Assembly: GCF_000004195.4 (NCBI RefSeq)
Contig: NC_030678.2
Coordinates: 87,456,904 to 87,520,903, forward strand
Origin: Xenopus tropicalis
Lineage: Eukaryota > Chordata > Amphibia > Anura > Pipidae
DNA length: 64,000 nucleotides
Reading direction: 5' to 3'
The notes under the pieces: generated by a model
Database searches by the model: none
Told to the model about the DNA's origin: nothing
What the model saw: the letters and a program-made list of their open reading frames with translations, nothing else
Translations under genes and position numbers: made by a program
Shown: piece after piece, positions 44,901 through 50,277 of the stretch
Position numbering within the stretch: the stretch's first letter is position 1
Layout: each line of letters starts with the position of its first letter

Positions 44901-47659
44901 AGAGCTTTATCATGAACTAAATCGCAAGTTTCACACCCTGGAGAGATATCGAGATGGTAATTCAAAGGTACTTACATCTATATTTGAGATCATTTGTCGC
45001 CTGTCTTTATATGTCCAAATAATTGTTTTTTGCACAGTTTGCCTCCATTCTACATTTATCTGCAGTCTCATTTAACACAACGATTTTTATTAAATTTACT
45101 GGCATTTCAGTACAGTTAACCCACAGGGTTTTTTAGTCACACTCAGCATGTAATATCTGTATATAAATATACGGTGGAAGAGAAAGACCAATGTCAGTAA
45201 CAGTTTAAAAGTATTCCAGATTTTACAACTGTAAAAAGTATGTAACCATACAGTATATTGCAAGCCAGAGAGTCTTGTAGCAGGCAAGGCAACTTGGTGG
45301 TAAGGGATATAACTGTATAGTAATTTTATCCAGAAATCAGAGCAAAATAGTGAAGAGTAGCCACCAACTAACGTGATCTACCTAGAATGTCCCACAGATA
45401 GCCCATGTTTTACCAAGCCACTGATAAGCTGAAATACTACAATGGGGCTGATGGTTAGGCATGCTTAGGGCATTGGTGGAAGTTTGACTCCTGCACCTAC
45501 CTTCAGTAATGAAAGATTGTCCCTGTACTTAAAGGGCTCTGGCACACGGGGAGATTAGTCGCCCACGACAAAACTCCCTGTTCGCGGGCGACTAATCTCC
45601 CCGAGTTGCCTTCCCCTGCCATCCCACCGGCGAAAATGTAAGTCGCCGGTGGGATGGCACACGCGGTGGCGCGATTTCGCGCAAATCGCCGAAAAAGACA
45701 AAAAAGACAAAAACTATCCAGGTTCCATGTAAATAGGTAGATTTATAGCCTGAAAACGTGAAAGTATTTCAGAAACCAAGTATTTCTGAAACTAAACATT
45801 AGGTGCCCTTAAATCACTTATGAAACTTTGCATAGTCTTAAACTGAATTGTCTTGAATGACTTTCCACTACCTCATACCTTTCCCTGTATCTTTGATCTA
45901 TAGAGAGATAAGCGTTGGAGTATATCTTCAGGAGGAGGAGTGGAGAGAACCTCTGCTAGTGTGAGTAAATCTTAGGTCTATGGCAGACAGAACATTTTGT
46001 CATCTGTGCTTAATCTCCTCTAGCACGGGGCACAAAACATCAAAAGTTACCTTGTTGCCAGATTTAATATAAATCACTGGTGGTAAAACACAAGTACTTA
46101 CATAATTTTCAATATGAGGGATAACTTTGAATGTTTTGACTCTTGTGCTGGAGGAAATTAATCATGGACGGCTAAATGTCCCATCTGTCAGTACCCTAAA
46201 TGTGATGCATCCTATTTTATCATCATCTCTAGTACTTATACATATATCAAGGTTATTGTACTAATATAGGTGCATTACATCAGTTAACCATAGCAACCAA
46301 TGACATTTTTACTTTCTAATTTGTAGTAGTCAAATCTAAACTAAATACTGACTAACTGATACTGGCAACTTACTTTTTACCTTTTGCATCTGAAAAAACA
46401 GTGTAAAAGAAGATTATTAACTGCTCTTGTTTTTGAATAATACAATTCAGATATCATTAATAATGTGGTTACTGTGCCCTTTTTTATATTTCTCTATATT
46501 TTATTCTATGTTTCTTTAACATGAAATAACTGTTCATCATGTGAATTGGAGCATGGAAGGGTTTTTCAACAAGCCCTAATTTTTGGGGCAAGAGTTGACA
46601 GCTTGATAAGTCAAGAACATTATTAGTCAGAAAATTGCTCACTAATGCCAACTGCCATTTAGTACATAACATCTGAAATATAGAGGCTGTAGGCCAGGGG
46701 TCAGAAGTTTTTTTCAGAAGTTTTTGGCAGAATGAGCCTACTCTGGGCCTGCTTTATAGAATAGGGCAAATAGTCACTAAGAACAGGAATAGTTCAATGT
46801 TAAAATAAAACTGGGTAAAATGCTGTGCAAAATGAAGATCAACCTGACTGAATGACTAACAGGTTGGAGATTTGAAAGGAGGAACTAGTGTTCTGGCTAT
46901 TACGTTAGACATCTGTTCACTCCATCCTTTTTTAGGTCACATTTTTGGCTAACTGTATTGAAAACATTTTTTTATTTTGTACAGCCTATTTACCGATTTT
47001 CATGTTTTCACTGAACTGTTCCTTTAAAAGACATTAACTTTCTTTATACAGACATTATAATGGGACAAATCTAGAACTACATGACAGGACTGCAAAAGCT
47101 TTAATGTAGAAATGTGCACTTAACATTCAGTTTTAGGACTAGAAAAGGTTTGTATCAAATAGAAATGTTTCTATCATAACTAGCGCTGAACCCCTCAGCA
47201 GAGCAAGCTGCTTGTTTGGATAGGTGTATTGGCAGGTAGCCATGCAACAGTATCAGCATGTATGTTCCTGTACATATAGCCATGTTTTTTTAGATATCAC
47301 TGTAACATGGCACTTATTTTAGATTACTGTTGTCAGGGTAATTCATTAATGGAACTCTTAAGTTTCAACATAGCAGTGTGTTGTGTTGTGTTGTTTCAGT
47401 GCACTCAGTGCTAGTAATCAGGAGACAGAGCTCCATACAAAATAATTAAAGAGCCCCTGAAACATATAAGCATTTTCCTTTTTGTGTTGGCCTTTAGGAG
47501 AAGACTAGCCCAGCAGGACCCCATCAGAAAGTTTGGGATAGCTACAGAGCACGGTCTTCACAGATTCATGACAGACTGGGCCTGCATTGCGTAGATTGGA
47601 ATCAGCCTCCACGCATTTCAATGGATGTGTCAGATGGGGACTATCAAACTGAAGTATAG
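2780..47659 (+). CDS. adgrb2: ADGRB2 / BAI2 adhesion G-protein-coupled receptor, 3' part of gene (22 exons)
   Basis: This is a brain-enriched adhesion GPCR of the BAI group: a plasma-membrane receptor with a large extracellular region, a GAIN domain that normally self-cleaves at the GPS, seven membrane helices, and a long tail that binds PDZ scaffolds. Joined exons give 960 residues plus stop (928 without the cassette). In this partial numbering the GAIN region is about 1-280, the GPS about 271-282, TM1-TM7 about 300-570, the tail 574-960, ending QTEV. BAI2 rather than BAI1 or BAI3 is chosen from tail signatures: [37 protein letters not shown] and a loop-3 insert otherwise known from human BAI2. 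All introns are GT-AG and phases agree at every junction. The first visible exon begins in phase 0, so the N terminus (signal peptide, CUB-like and thrombospondin repeats) lies left of the window. The GPS has Gln where His is expected. Family and product are known from recalled homologues; isoform use is inferred. Confidence 0.96.
3213..3536. mobile_element. AT-rich palindromic MITE remnant
   Basis: It begins GGGTTGATTTATCAATGG and ends near CCACTTTAATAAATAAGC, which pair approximately as inverted ends. The interior repeats TTGAGTTT/AAACTTGAA blocks in both orientations. The open frame inside comes from lack of stops in low-complexity DNA. Confidence 0.5.
4125..4435. repeat. 19-21-bp minisatellite inside a MITE-like element
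   Basis: About nine tandem units of the form CGGCTATTCTTTTGTNGCCCG occupy 4189-4380, in 19-bp and 21-bp versions. Flanks GATGAGCTTCGGCAAAAAAT and TGCGGCGAATTTTTCC resemble the inverted CG-containing ends of a Xenopus MITE. Two overlapping frames stay open through it; they are not genes. Confidence 0.75.
5430..6054 (+). repeat. Pyrimidine-rich tract upstream of exon B
   Basis: Roughly 600 bp in which the + strand is rich in C and T (runs such as CTTTCTATTTCCTCTGCAG at the end), passing into the exon B acceptor. No coding potential is convincing. Confidence 0.5.
6055..6123 (+). CDS. adgrb2: adgrb2 exon B: GAIN domain
   Basis: 69 nt, 23 codons, phase 0 at both ends. Acceptor ctctgcag, donor gtgggg. 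It encodes [20 protein letters not shown] plus AQQ, matching the helical BAI segment that follows the first GAIN exon. A long pyrimidine-rich stretch precedes it. Confidence 0.93.
7404..7537. mobile_element. T2-type MITE
   Basis: Left end TTAAAGGAAAACTTTACCC, right end GTGTAGTTTTCTTTAA. TTAA at both borders (7404-7407, 7534-7537) and the TTAAAGGAA terminus match the T2 MITE family described from Xenopus. Confidence 0.75.
7659..8396. mobile_element. Harbinger-like MITE with a nested insertion
   Basis: Terminal inverted repeats: GGGGCCAATTCACTAAAGGT at left and the complement of GGGGCCGATTTACTAAAGGT at right, flanked by ATT (7656-7658, 8397-8399). The inside carries TAACGC/GCGTTA-type palindromic blocks. 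A separate element at 7813-8136 has inserted into it. Confidence 0.75.
7798..8136. mobile_element. Palindromic insertion with 15-bp target duplication (Penelope-like candidate)
   Basis: TCACTCTAGGGCCAA occurs at 7798-7812 and again at 8122-8136. Between them about 108-bp inverted arms (7813-7919 and 7921-8022) share GCAACGGCACTCAAGAGCTT, AATAAAGAATTTTAAGGG and CGAAA(C/T)GTTGCATTT. After the right arm an unpaired 100-bp part follows. The arms contain CGAAAC preceded by a GGGGC/GCCTC stem, which resembles a decayed hammerhead ribozyme core of the kind known in Penelope-like elements. The long duplication shows retrotransposition-like or nicked-target insertion. Family assignment is inference. 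Confidence 0.5.
8400..9596. other. Intron, nothing recognised
   Basis: Ordinary AT-rich intron. A short direct repeat GATCCTTCTA occurs twice near 8938-8960 and a short (AT)n run near 9519. No other structure seen. Confidence 0.5.
9597..9705 (+). CDS. adgrb2: adgrb2 exon C: GAIN domain
   Basis: 109 nt, enters in phase 0 and leaves in phase 1. It encodes [20 protein letters not shown], then [16 protein letters not shown]. The acceptor is ttttccag. The donor gtacca is weak, but it is the one that joins in frame to the next exon, completing a Val codon before [13 protein letters not shown]. Confidence 0.93.
10482..10628 (+). CDS. adgrb2: adgrb2 exon D: GAIN domain
   Basis: 147 nt, phase 1 to phase 1. 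It encodes [20 protein letters not shown] and a basic stretch [20 protein letters not shown], then EVLSLPPA. Mammalian BAI2 continues with a Pro/Gly-rich linker of roughly 40 residues at this point, as I recall it. Here the exon passes almost directly to [11 protein letters not shown], so the frog linker is much shorter. Confidence 0.94.
10885..11063 (+). CDS. adgrb2: adgrb2 exon E: GAIN subdomain B
   Basis: 179 nt, phase 1 to phase 0. It encodes [20 protein letters not shown], then beta-strand-like sequence ending [10 protein letters not shown]. This is the GAIN subdomain B sandwich that leads to the GPS. Acceptor aactacag, donor gtaagt. Confidence 0.95.
11249..11985 (+). mobile_element. hAT-like element carrying a 34-bp minisatellite (copy 1)
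   Basis: The left end CAGTGCTGCCCAACTTCTG resembles the ends at 60080-60097 and 63263. Tandem units of 34 bp (GGCAGAGTATGGCACACACA, then GGCAGCATAGGGCA) fill 11355-11640. The exact right border is unclear; GGAGGGCCATACTGTGCC near 11950 is typical of internal ends. The 156-codon minus-strand frame here is the translation of the minisatellite, not a gene. Confidence 0.6.
12060..13160. repeat. Degenerate repeat rich in CAGTGACTCC-like motifs
   Basis: Motifs such as CAATGACTCTCTGTGCC, CAGTGACTCCTGCATGTGC, CAGTAACTCCAGGGTGTGC and CAATAACTCTGGTGCGTGC recur at irregular 60-110-bp spacing. Similar sequence resumes at 15930-16120 beyond the LINE. It looks like an ancient tandem array, now heavily diverged. 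Confidence 0.4.
13169..14960 (-). mobile_element. CR1/L2-like LINE, 5'-truncated and broken
   Basis: Read on the minus strand, the fragment 14839-14531 encodes [30 protein letters not shown] and ENYRPVSLT, which are reverse-transcriptase fingers/palm motifs. After a disrupted 140-bp stretch, 14392-13313 encodes [33 protein letters not shown] and FADDTKL; FADD holds the catalytic aspartates. The frame ends [13 protein letters not shown]. The 3' end is the repeat (CTATGTAA)n typical of this frog LINE. The endonuclease domain is absent and the frame is broken between the pieces, so it is a dead copy. Confidence 0.9.
13313..14392 (-). pseudogene. Reverse transcriptase C-terminal part of LINE ORF2
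   Basis: A 359-codon open frame whose first Met is internal to the ancestral protein. It includes the palm motif FADD, a thumb region and a C-terminal conserved Cys/Arg-rich domain ([38 protein letters not shown]). Length and motifs fit the second half of a CR1/L2 ORF2. The upstream RT half is separated by a frame break near 14400-14530. Confidence 0.85.
15188..15272. repeat. Imperfect inverted repeat
   Basis: GGACTTGATGTCTCTACTTTCC pairs with GGAAAGTAGAGGGACTTCAGTCC around a 25-nt spacer, in part of a likely MITE that lies between the LINE and the element at 15329. Confidence 0.5.
15329..15569. mobile_element. hAT-like MITE (CAGGGTCAGACTGG ends)
   Basis: Left end CAGGGTCAGACTGGG, right end CCCGGTCTGACCCTG, a good 14-15-bp inverted pair. 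I do not see a clean 8-bp duplication around it, so the flanks have decayed or a border is slightly off. Confidence 0.65.
16574..16617 (+). CDS. adgrb2: adgrb2 exon F: small GAIN/GPS-proximal exon
   Basis: 44 nt, phase 0 to phase 2. It encodes [14 protein letters not shown]; the CxxWDYS block begins the GPS region, and its Cys normally pairs within the GPS. Acceptor ccccaacag and donor gttagt, which is weaker than consensus. Reading across the next junction completes a Ser codon. Confidence 0.93.
16618..19770. other. Intron, little recognised
   Basis: AT-rich intron after exon F. It contains a short inverted pair around 18592-18644 (GGGTGCAAATTG / CACATTTGCACCC). A C-run lies at 18021-18030. 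No exon candidate fits adgrb2 phase or content. Confidence 0.5.
19770..19995 (+). repeat. Pyrimidine-rich tract upstream of the GPS exon
   Basis: About 220 bp of C/T-rich + strand (for example CCCTCTCTGCCTTTCCCACT) lying 170 bp before exon G. Frames through it are compositional. Confidence 0.5.
20161..20287 (+). CDS. adgrb2: adgrb2 exon G: GPS cleavage motif
   Basis: 127 nt, phase 2 to phase 0. It encodes [13 protein letters not shown], then the GPS motif [12 protein letters not shown] and the tethered-agonist stretch [13 protein letters not shown]. In the family the cleavage triad is His-Leu-(Ser/Thr), cutting before Ser/Thr. Here codon 20243-20245 is CAG, so the catalytic His position reads Gln. 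The Cys residues and Trp of the GPS are kept. Acceptor tgtcctacag, donor gtgagt. Confidence 0.95.
21640..22900 (-). pseudogene. Two related fragments of a decayed gag-like reading frame
   Basis: On the minus strand, 21833-21624 begins [20 protein letters not shown]. Within 22900-22391 there is [20 protein letters not shown] followed by [13 protein letters not shown] and [20 protein letters not shown]. The two share the pattern MAVxxRRxxxDxNxVTxxGF, so they are diverged copies of one sequence about 840 bp apart. The later part resembles the coiled N-terminal region of LTR-retrotransposon Gag proteins, but I cannot confirm this. No protease or RT was seen nearby. Confidence 0.4.
22920..24912. 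other. Intron with unassigned repeat-like DNA
   Basis: A short direct repeat (TTTACTGGGCCTTGTT) occurs twice at 24090-24130, and an inverted pair GGGGCC/GGCCCC with CCATAGGG/CCCTATGG lies at about 24241-24357. It may be part of an LTR element linked to the gag-like fragments, but I see no defined borders. Confidence 0.35.
24913..25075 (-). mobile_element. LINE 3' end (minus strand), solo fragment
   Basis: TTACATAGTTAGTTACATAG and GGGTTGAAAAAAGACC followed by TCAAGTTCAACCCATCC are nearly identical to the 3' end of the LINE at 13169. Only the untranslated tail is present, as expected of strong 5' truncation. Confidence 0.85.
25140..25520 (+). repeat. Pyrimidine-rich tract
   Basis: About 380 bp rich in CTCTTCT and TTTCTCT on the + strand. 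It does not lead directly into an exon; exon H begins 700 bp later. Confidence 0.55.
26223..26326 (+). CDS. adgrb2: adgrb2 exon H: TM1
   Basis: 104 nt, phase 0 to phase 2. It encodes [12 protein letters not shown], then the first membrane helix [20 protein letters not shown] and FW. Acceptor tttaccag, donor gtaagt. Confidence 0.95.
26797..26899 (+). CDS. adgrb2: adgrb2 exon I: TM2
   Basis: 103 nt, phase 2 to phase 0. It encodes [20 protein letters not shown], then [14 protein letters not shown]. This is intracellular loop 1 and TM2, nearly identical to mammalian BAI2. Acceptor cccctag, donor gtgagt. Confidence 0.96.
27370..27545 (+). mobile_element. LINE 3' end (plus strand)
   Basis: GTGTATAGATAGGTCAGTAT, GTGTGTGCTGGGTTTACTTG and GAAGGGTTGAAATTGATAGA ending CTAACTATGTAA are the reverse complement of the tail at 13169. 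It is a truncated insertion in the opposite orientation. Confidence 0.8.
29010..29250 (+). mobile_element. LINE 3' end with last ORF2 codons (plus strand)
   Basis: It encodes [20 protein letters not shown], equivalent to the C-terminus of the ORF2 at 13313 ([20 protein letters not shown]), then the 3' untranslated tail ending in ACTATGTACTATGTAACTAT. It is a 5'-truncated copy. Confidence 0.85.
29250..30869. other. Intron, little recognised
   Basis: Unique-looking intron before exon J. A C/T-rich patch lies at 29600-29790, and TCATAGTGTTTTAAT is directly repeated at about 29969 and 29996. No exon candidate. Confidence 0.45.
30870..31020 (+). CDS. adgrb2: adgrb2 exon J: TM3, intracellular loop 2
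   Basis: 151 nt, phase 0 to phase 1. It encodes [40 protein letters not shown] and [11 protein letters not shown]. It holds the TM3 Cys expected to bond with extracellular loop 2, and a basic loop 2. Acceptor tccctgcag, donor gtatga. Confidence 0.96.
31193..31467. mobile_element. Harbinger-like MITE with TAA duplication
   Basis: Left end AGGTCCCCATACACGGGCC, right end the complement of AGGTCCCCATACATGG, flanked by TAA (31190-31192, 31468-31470). The interior has several palindromes (GCCGATATCGG-like, GATCCGCTCGCTTGGCGA and its complement). A second copy lies at 63444-63699. The frames inside are not genes. Confidence 0.85.
31849..31918 (+). CDS. adgrb2: adgrb2 exon K: TM4
   Basis: 70 nt, phase 1 to phase 2. 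It encodes [20 protein letters not shown] followed by PH. This is TM4 and the start of extracellular loop 2. Acceptor acttttag after a T-rich tract, donor gtaagt. Confidence 0.95.
31919..34592. other. Intron, little recognised
   Basis: Unique-looking sequence after exon K. GGAATATATTGGCGCCTTATATATACATTAATAATAATAAT near 34475-34514 matches in style the tail of a frog interspersed repeat but is too short to assign. Confidence 0.4.
34593..35680 (+). mobile_element. Tc1/mariner-like transposon relic
   Basis: It starts near ACACTACATGGTCAGAAGCA, the degenerate terminal repeat of a Tc1-like family. Then come transposase-gene fragments: GTCTAGG-like TATCTAGGAGTAACAGCTCA, GTTCCAAACTGAATCTGGAA, GCTGGAGTGGTATAAAGC, CTCTGGAGTAATGAATCATG (WSNES, the DES-type block) and GTGAAGGGAAATCTTAATTC. 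The frame is interrupted by many stops and indels, and the last part is deleted. It is inactive. Confidence 0.75.
36400..36680 (+). repeat. Pyrimidine-rich tract leading into exon L
   Basis: About 280 bp with many T and C runs on the + strand, ending at the exon L acceptor. Overlapping frames here are compositional. Confidence 0.5.
36681..36747 (+). CDS. adgrb2: adgrb2 exon L: extracellular loop 2 and TM5 start
   Basis: 67 nt, phase 2 to phase 0. It encodes [20 protein letters not shown] and VL. The CW pair is the conserved extracellular loop 2 Cys-Trp. Acceptor gctgctccag, donor gtatgt. Confidence 0.95.
38003..38070. repeat. (TA)n microsatellite
   Basis: TATATA runs interrupted by GTTTATATATAGTACACATA. 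It lies in the intron between exons L and M. Confidence 0.9.
38539..38624 (+). CDS. adgrb2: adgrb2 exon M: TM5 end, intracellular loop 3
   Basis: 86 nt, phase 0 to phase 2. It encodes [20 protein letters not shown] and DKSKKQRAG. It ends in intracellular loop 3 in a phase that can splice either to the cassette exon at 40574 or to the TM6 exon at 41604. Acceptor tataacag, donor gtaagt. Confidence 0.95.
38816..39252. mobile_element. T2-type MITE
   Basis: Left end TTAAAGGAAAACTATACC, right end GGGTATAGTTTCTCTTTAA, with TTAA at 38816-38819 and 39249-39252. The interior holds a (TA)n patch and a GGAAACAATGCAGATCTAAC segment. No coding capacity. Confidence 0.85.
40130..40300 (+). repeat. Pyrimidine-rich tract before the cassette exon
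   Basis: C/T-rich + strand with CTTTTCTCTTTCTCCCATCC and TCTCCCTCTCCTTTCCC. A second patch at 40485-40550 lies just before the cassette acceptor. Such tracts often bind PTB-type splicing repressors; that role is inference. Confidence 0.5.
40574..40669 (+). CDS. adgrb2: adgrb2 exon N: cassette exon for a 32-residue loop-3 insert
   Basis: 96 nt, phase 2 in and out, so inclusion or skipping keeps the frame. With the joining nucleotides it reads [20 protein letters not shown], then [12 protein letters not shown]. It aligns with the loop-3 insert of the longer human BAI2 protein (recalled pattern: Cys, leucine run, CSxCG, VPS, NAM before ASLWSSC). Acceptor ggtgcag after a modest pyrimidine run; donor gttagt is weak, as suits a regulated exon. 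The three Cys could carry lipid or bind a partner; that is inference. BAI1, as I recall it, lacks the insert. Confidence 0.85.
41330..41603 (+). repeat. Pyrimidine-rich tract leading into exon O
   Basis: About 270 bp strongly enriched in C and T on the + strand, ending at the acceptor of the TM6-TM7 exon. The long open frames across it are stop-poor composition plus the real exon. Confidence 0.6.
41604..41775 (+). CDS. adgrb2: adgrb2 exon O: TM6 and TM7
   Basis: 172 nt, phase 2 to phase 0. It encodes [40 protein letters not shown] and [19 protein letters not shown]6, a short extracellular loop 3 and TM7 are all in this exon. Acceptor caccacag at the end of a 270-bp pyrimidine-rich tract; donor gtaaga. 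Confidence 0.96.
42284..42388. repeat. Short MITE-like inverted repeat
   Basis: GATTCAATTTAGTGAGAAAAAG at 42287 pairs with ACTTTTTCTCATTGAATTC at 42360. The spacer is about 50 bp. It may be an internally deleted MITE. Confidence 0.5.
42587..42682 (+). CDS. adgrb2: adgrb2 exon P: proximal cytoplasmic tail
   Basis: 96 nt, 32 codons, phase 0. It encodes [20 protein letters not shown] and [12 protein letters not shown]. The acidic DENEDSP run and SCKNGQLQI are BAI2-specific compared with recalled BAI1. Acceptor tccctcag, donor gtgagt. Confidence 0.95.
43170..43248 (+). CDS. adgrb2: adgrb2 exon Q: cytoplasmic tail with an extra segment
   Basis: 79 nt, phase 0 to phase 1. It encodes [12 protein letters not shown], the conserved BAI tail block, followed by [14 protein letters not shown]. 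In recalled BAI1-3 proteins the block runs directly into VL(F/N/H)K, so about 13 residues are extra here. The reading is open and the donor gtaaga is good. Acceptor ttcttatag. Confidence 0.9.
43694..44331 (+). CDS. adgrb2: adgrb2 exon R: large cytoplasmic-tail exon
   Basis: 638 nt, phase 1 to phase 0, about 212 residues. It starts [20 protein letters not shown], then ISLDDEDD. Further BAI2 landmarks are [35 protein letters not shown] and [12 protein letters not shown], ending SAGSLE. The segment is hydrophilic with many Pro, Ser and charged residues, so it is probably disordered and serves as a scaffold for cytoplasmic partners. The homologous mammalian block has a Gly-rich run here that the frog lacks. 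Confidence 0.95.
44390..44670 (+). repeat. Pyrimidine-rich tract leading into the microexon
   Basis: About 280 bp of C/T-rich + strand (for example CTTCCTTCTTTCTCTCTCTC) ending at the acceptor of the 36-nt exon S. A strong upstream tract is a known help to microexon recognition; use here is inferred. Confidence 0.55.
44671..44706 (+). CDS. adgrb2: adgrb2 exon S: 36-nt microexon
   Basis: Twelve codons, phase 0 at both ends: [12 protein letters not shown]. It matches the BAI tail block SLERKK(L/S)RYxxLDFE. It is preceded by about 270 bp of pyrimidine-rich DNA and the acceptor ctccctcag. Skipping would keep the frame. Confidence 0.94.
44872..44967 (+). CDS. adgrb2: adgrb2 exon T: conserved tail helix
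   Basis: 96 nt, 32 codons, phase 0. It encodes [20 protein letters not shown], then [12 protein letters not shown], a highly conserved basic helical segment of BAI tails. Acceptor ccttttgcag. The donor gtactt is weak; an alternative GT lies 12 nt inside (gtaatt) but would break the frame. Confidence 0.93.
45531..45692. mobile_element. Truncated MITE with CG-rich palindromes
   Basis: Begins AAGGGCTCTGGCACACGGGG. GGGAGATTAGTCGCCC pairs with GGGCGACTAATCTCCC, and CCATCCCACCGGCGA pairs with TCGCCGGTGGGATGG. The right terminal repeat is missing, so the copy is truncated near 45692. Confidence 0.65.
45904..45960 (+). CDS. adgrb2: adgrb2 exon U: tail exon
   Basis: 57 nt, 19 codons, phase 0: [19 protein letters not shown]. 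It corresponds to REKRWSVSSGG in recalled human BAI2. RWSIS is a plausible basophilic-kinase site. Acceptor gatctatag, donor gtgagt. Confidence 0.93.
46784..47027. mobile_element. T2-like MITE with decayed left end
   Basis: Left part AGGAATAGTTCAATGTTAAA, right end CACTGAACTGTTCCTTTAA; these are inverted copies. The TTAA is intact only on the right (47024-47027). AACTGGGTAAA and its complement TTTACC.. lie further inside. Confidence 0.65.
47498..47659 (+). CDS. adgrb2: adgrb2 exon V: last coding exon with PDZ ligand
   Basis: 162 nt including the TAG stop at 47657-47659. It encodes [20 protein letters not shown], a variable stretch, then SDGDYQTEV. The final four residues QTEV form a class I PDZ ligand, known in BAI proteins to bind MAGI/PSD-95-type scaffolds at synapses. 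Only the ends of this exon match recalled mammalian BAI2; the middle has diverged. Confidence 0.94.
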   Translation, partial: EKTSPAGPHQKVWDSYRARSSQIHDRLGLHCVDWNQPPRISMDVSDGDYQTEV

Positions 47660-48358
47660 AGCAGCAATTCACTGCACCATTTCCTCACTTCTTGGACAGC
47701 CATGGAACTCTCACACCAGAGAAAAGGCATAGTGTCTACTGAGTTGTAGCCCACTGAGGGTTACACTTGTCTTTCCAAGATGGACCTTTACTGGGGCACA
47801 CTTGAAATATGCATACATTTTTGCTGTTTTTGGACAAGAAGGAAAACCAGCAGCACATGATGCCCAGTAATTTCTCTAAAGTGTTCTGAGACTAATGTTC
47901 ATAAATTGGATTCATTGCTTTGTAGAGATGCAGCTCCTATGATTGGATCTGTATACTGAGGATCTCAGATCAACTTTCCTATTTTCTGTATCAAAGAGGC
48001 TAGCGCCAAGAAGCTGCTAGTTCTCACCGCACATGCACACACACTCTTTCCATGTCACACAACATTCTTTGTCCTGTTTCCTGGACATTGCTTGTCAAGT
48101 GACCACTTCCTTCAAGTTTATTTGCCCCCCCCTTTCCCATTTCTCCAGCCCCTGTTGCTCCTGGGTGGGATGGAAGAGCCTTGTCTTGTCTTCACAGACT
48201 TCTAAAAAAAAAAAAGGTCACCAAGATTAGATTGTAACTAATCGCTCCAATTGCTCCCTGAGGGTTTCTGGATATAAGGTGGGGGGCAGGGGTTTTGGTG
48301 GCACTGGGTTTTAAAACAAAATGCCTACAGTTTGTTTAAAAAGGAGAAAAAAAATAAA
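47660..48358 (+). other. adgrb2: adgrb2 3' untranslated region (candidate extent)
   Basis: About 700 bp follow the stop codon with no repeat signature, then an AATAAA at 48353-48358 embedded in an A-rich stretch. That hexamer is the first plausible poly(A) signal, but the A-rich context makes it uncertain. The real 3' end could lie further downstream. Confidence 0.5.
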
Positions 48359-49458
48359 AAAAAATCTTTTGAAACATGAATAGAGGTAAGTTTTATTTAT
48401 TTTTTTAATTACAATCAGATTGATACAATAATGCACTTGTTATGTTGACCAACTAACCAACAATGCAGCACTTGTGTGTTTATACAGATGGTAATGGTAC
48501 ATTTGGCTAAATACAGTCATAGTAAAGGTGCTTCTGAGCATCCACCGAATCCACTATTTTGGCATTCAGCTGAACCCCGAATCCTGCACAAACGATTTGG
48601 TCTAATTCCAAACTGAATCTAAATCCTAATTTGCATGTGTTAATTAGGTTACCAAGGAGGTTAAAGAAAACAAGAAAATGTTGAACTTTTGTATTCATGT
48701 GATGAAAAGTGACATGATTTTAGAGACTTGGTTCAGCCTGGGACTTGGATACAGGCAAATCCGAATCCTGCTGAAAAAGCACAAATCCTGCCCGAATGCC
48801 AAACTGAATCCTGGATTTAGTACATCCCTAATTATTAGCTATGGCTGGCTATCACACATGTTATCATTCTATCTATATTATTACAGTACATCAAGCAAAA
48901 CAGCTACATTTTAAATAGGTGTTTGTTTACATAATCATCTTGGTGGTATGTTTCAAATGATTGCAGATTATGACTTCTTGGTGTAACAGATCCAAGAAAG
49001 ACACATAGTAGCATGGTATCCTTTACTTTTCTGCTCTTTTGATACATGGTTTATAGTTTCTCAGAACTTTAAAATTCACTCCATTAAACAGCTAAAAAAA
49101 AAAACGTATTTTTGAACAAGTTATGTTGGGTTAAGTTATGTTTACAAACATACATACAAACATTTTACAAATTTGCACATCCAATTTTCTTGCACCTAGC
49201 ATTAATACATCTGTTATACCTATTAATTAGGCACAAGATCTGCAATGGCACATTATATTGGTGTGGCGTAAAGGCCACAACACCTTCACATTTGCTAACA
49301 GAATTGTTCTTAGCACAGGGGAATGCCTCTGGTAACATAGATTTAAAGTATTAGAAAACCCAGATCCTGAACAGATCCTGGTTCCATGGTAAGAATGACA
49401 TTTACAGCCCTGCACTGTATACCTGCAATTTGCTTTGTACTTAAGTCCCACTAAACAC
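48359..49458. other. Intergenic, little recognised
   Basis: Downstream of adgrb2. A fragment at about 48540-48830 repeats short blocks such as AATCCTG, CGAATCC and AAACTGAATC in both orientations and may be an old MITE. No gene seen. Confidence 0.4.
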
Positions 49459-49461
49459 TCA

Positions 49462-49636
49462 GGGGCATATTTATTATAGTGTGTAAGCCAACATTACTGG
49501 TGATATTCCCATAGCAATTAGATTTGAACGACCACCTAAAAGTTAGAAAACCAAAGCAAAGATATGATTGGTTGCTAAAGGCAACATCACTAGTGAAGTT
49601 GGCTTACACACTATAATAAATATATAAATATACCCC
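49462..49636. mobile_element. Palindromic MITE with TCA duplication
   Basis: Left end GGGGCATATTTATTATAGTG then TGTAAGCCAAC; right end GTTGGCTTACACACTATAAT then AAATATACCCC. TCA flanks both sides (49459-49461, 49637-49639). The right arm has a short AT insertion. Confidence 0.8.
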
Positions 49637-50277
49637 TCAATTTTCAAGTACATGGCAATACCTATGCTAACACAGACAAAGTATTTCTCTGTATAAGAAA
49701 ACAACCCAGAGAGTTTATGGTTCTTTATCTGGGCACACCCACAATGAGATAACATTAACCTGAAACCTGTAGGTCATGTGTTTACCTATTTTCTGGAAAT
49801 GGGACCATTAACAAAAAATTAGCCCCATGGCAGGTAATAAGGAGCTTGTAGCCAGATTAAGGCTCTTTTGGCAAGTAGAAAATAGCAGGCACCAATTAAT
49901 CATTTAGTTTTTAATACTCCCATTAGGCAAATCCATAGACAAATATATATGGAGCTGTAATGGCCTCTAAGTACAGGGCTCCAGCGCAAATTTTCCACCC
50001 TGCACACTATTGATTTGTACAAACTGAGCCATTACTCTTTGTAAATGTTAAATGAGCATTTCATACCCTTTCTTTGTTAATGTTCTGAACTAAAAAAAAA
50101 CTGTTCTTAAACCTGAAGTTAATAGGTATATGGATTTTAATTTCCAAAATCAAACTGTACTCTAATTTTTGGTGTGTATGCTAGTATTATTTTCCCATGG
50201 ACATAAGTGATCACTAGTAAAACTACGCTGCATCGATGTGCATTGAATTACTTGCTTATTGTTCTGAAGGTATAAGT

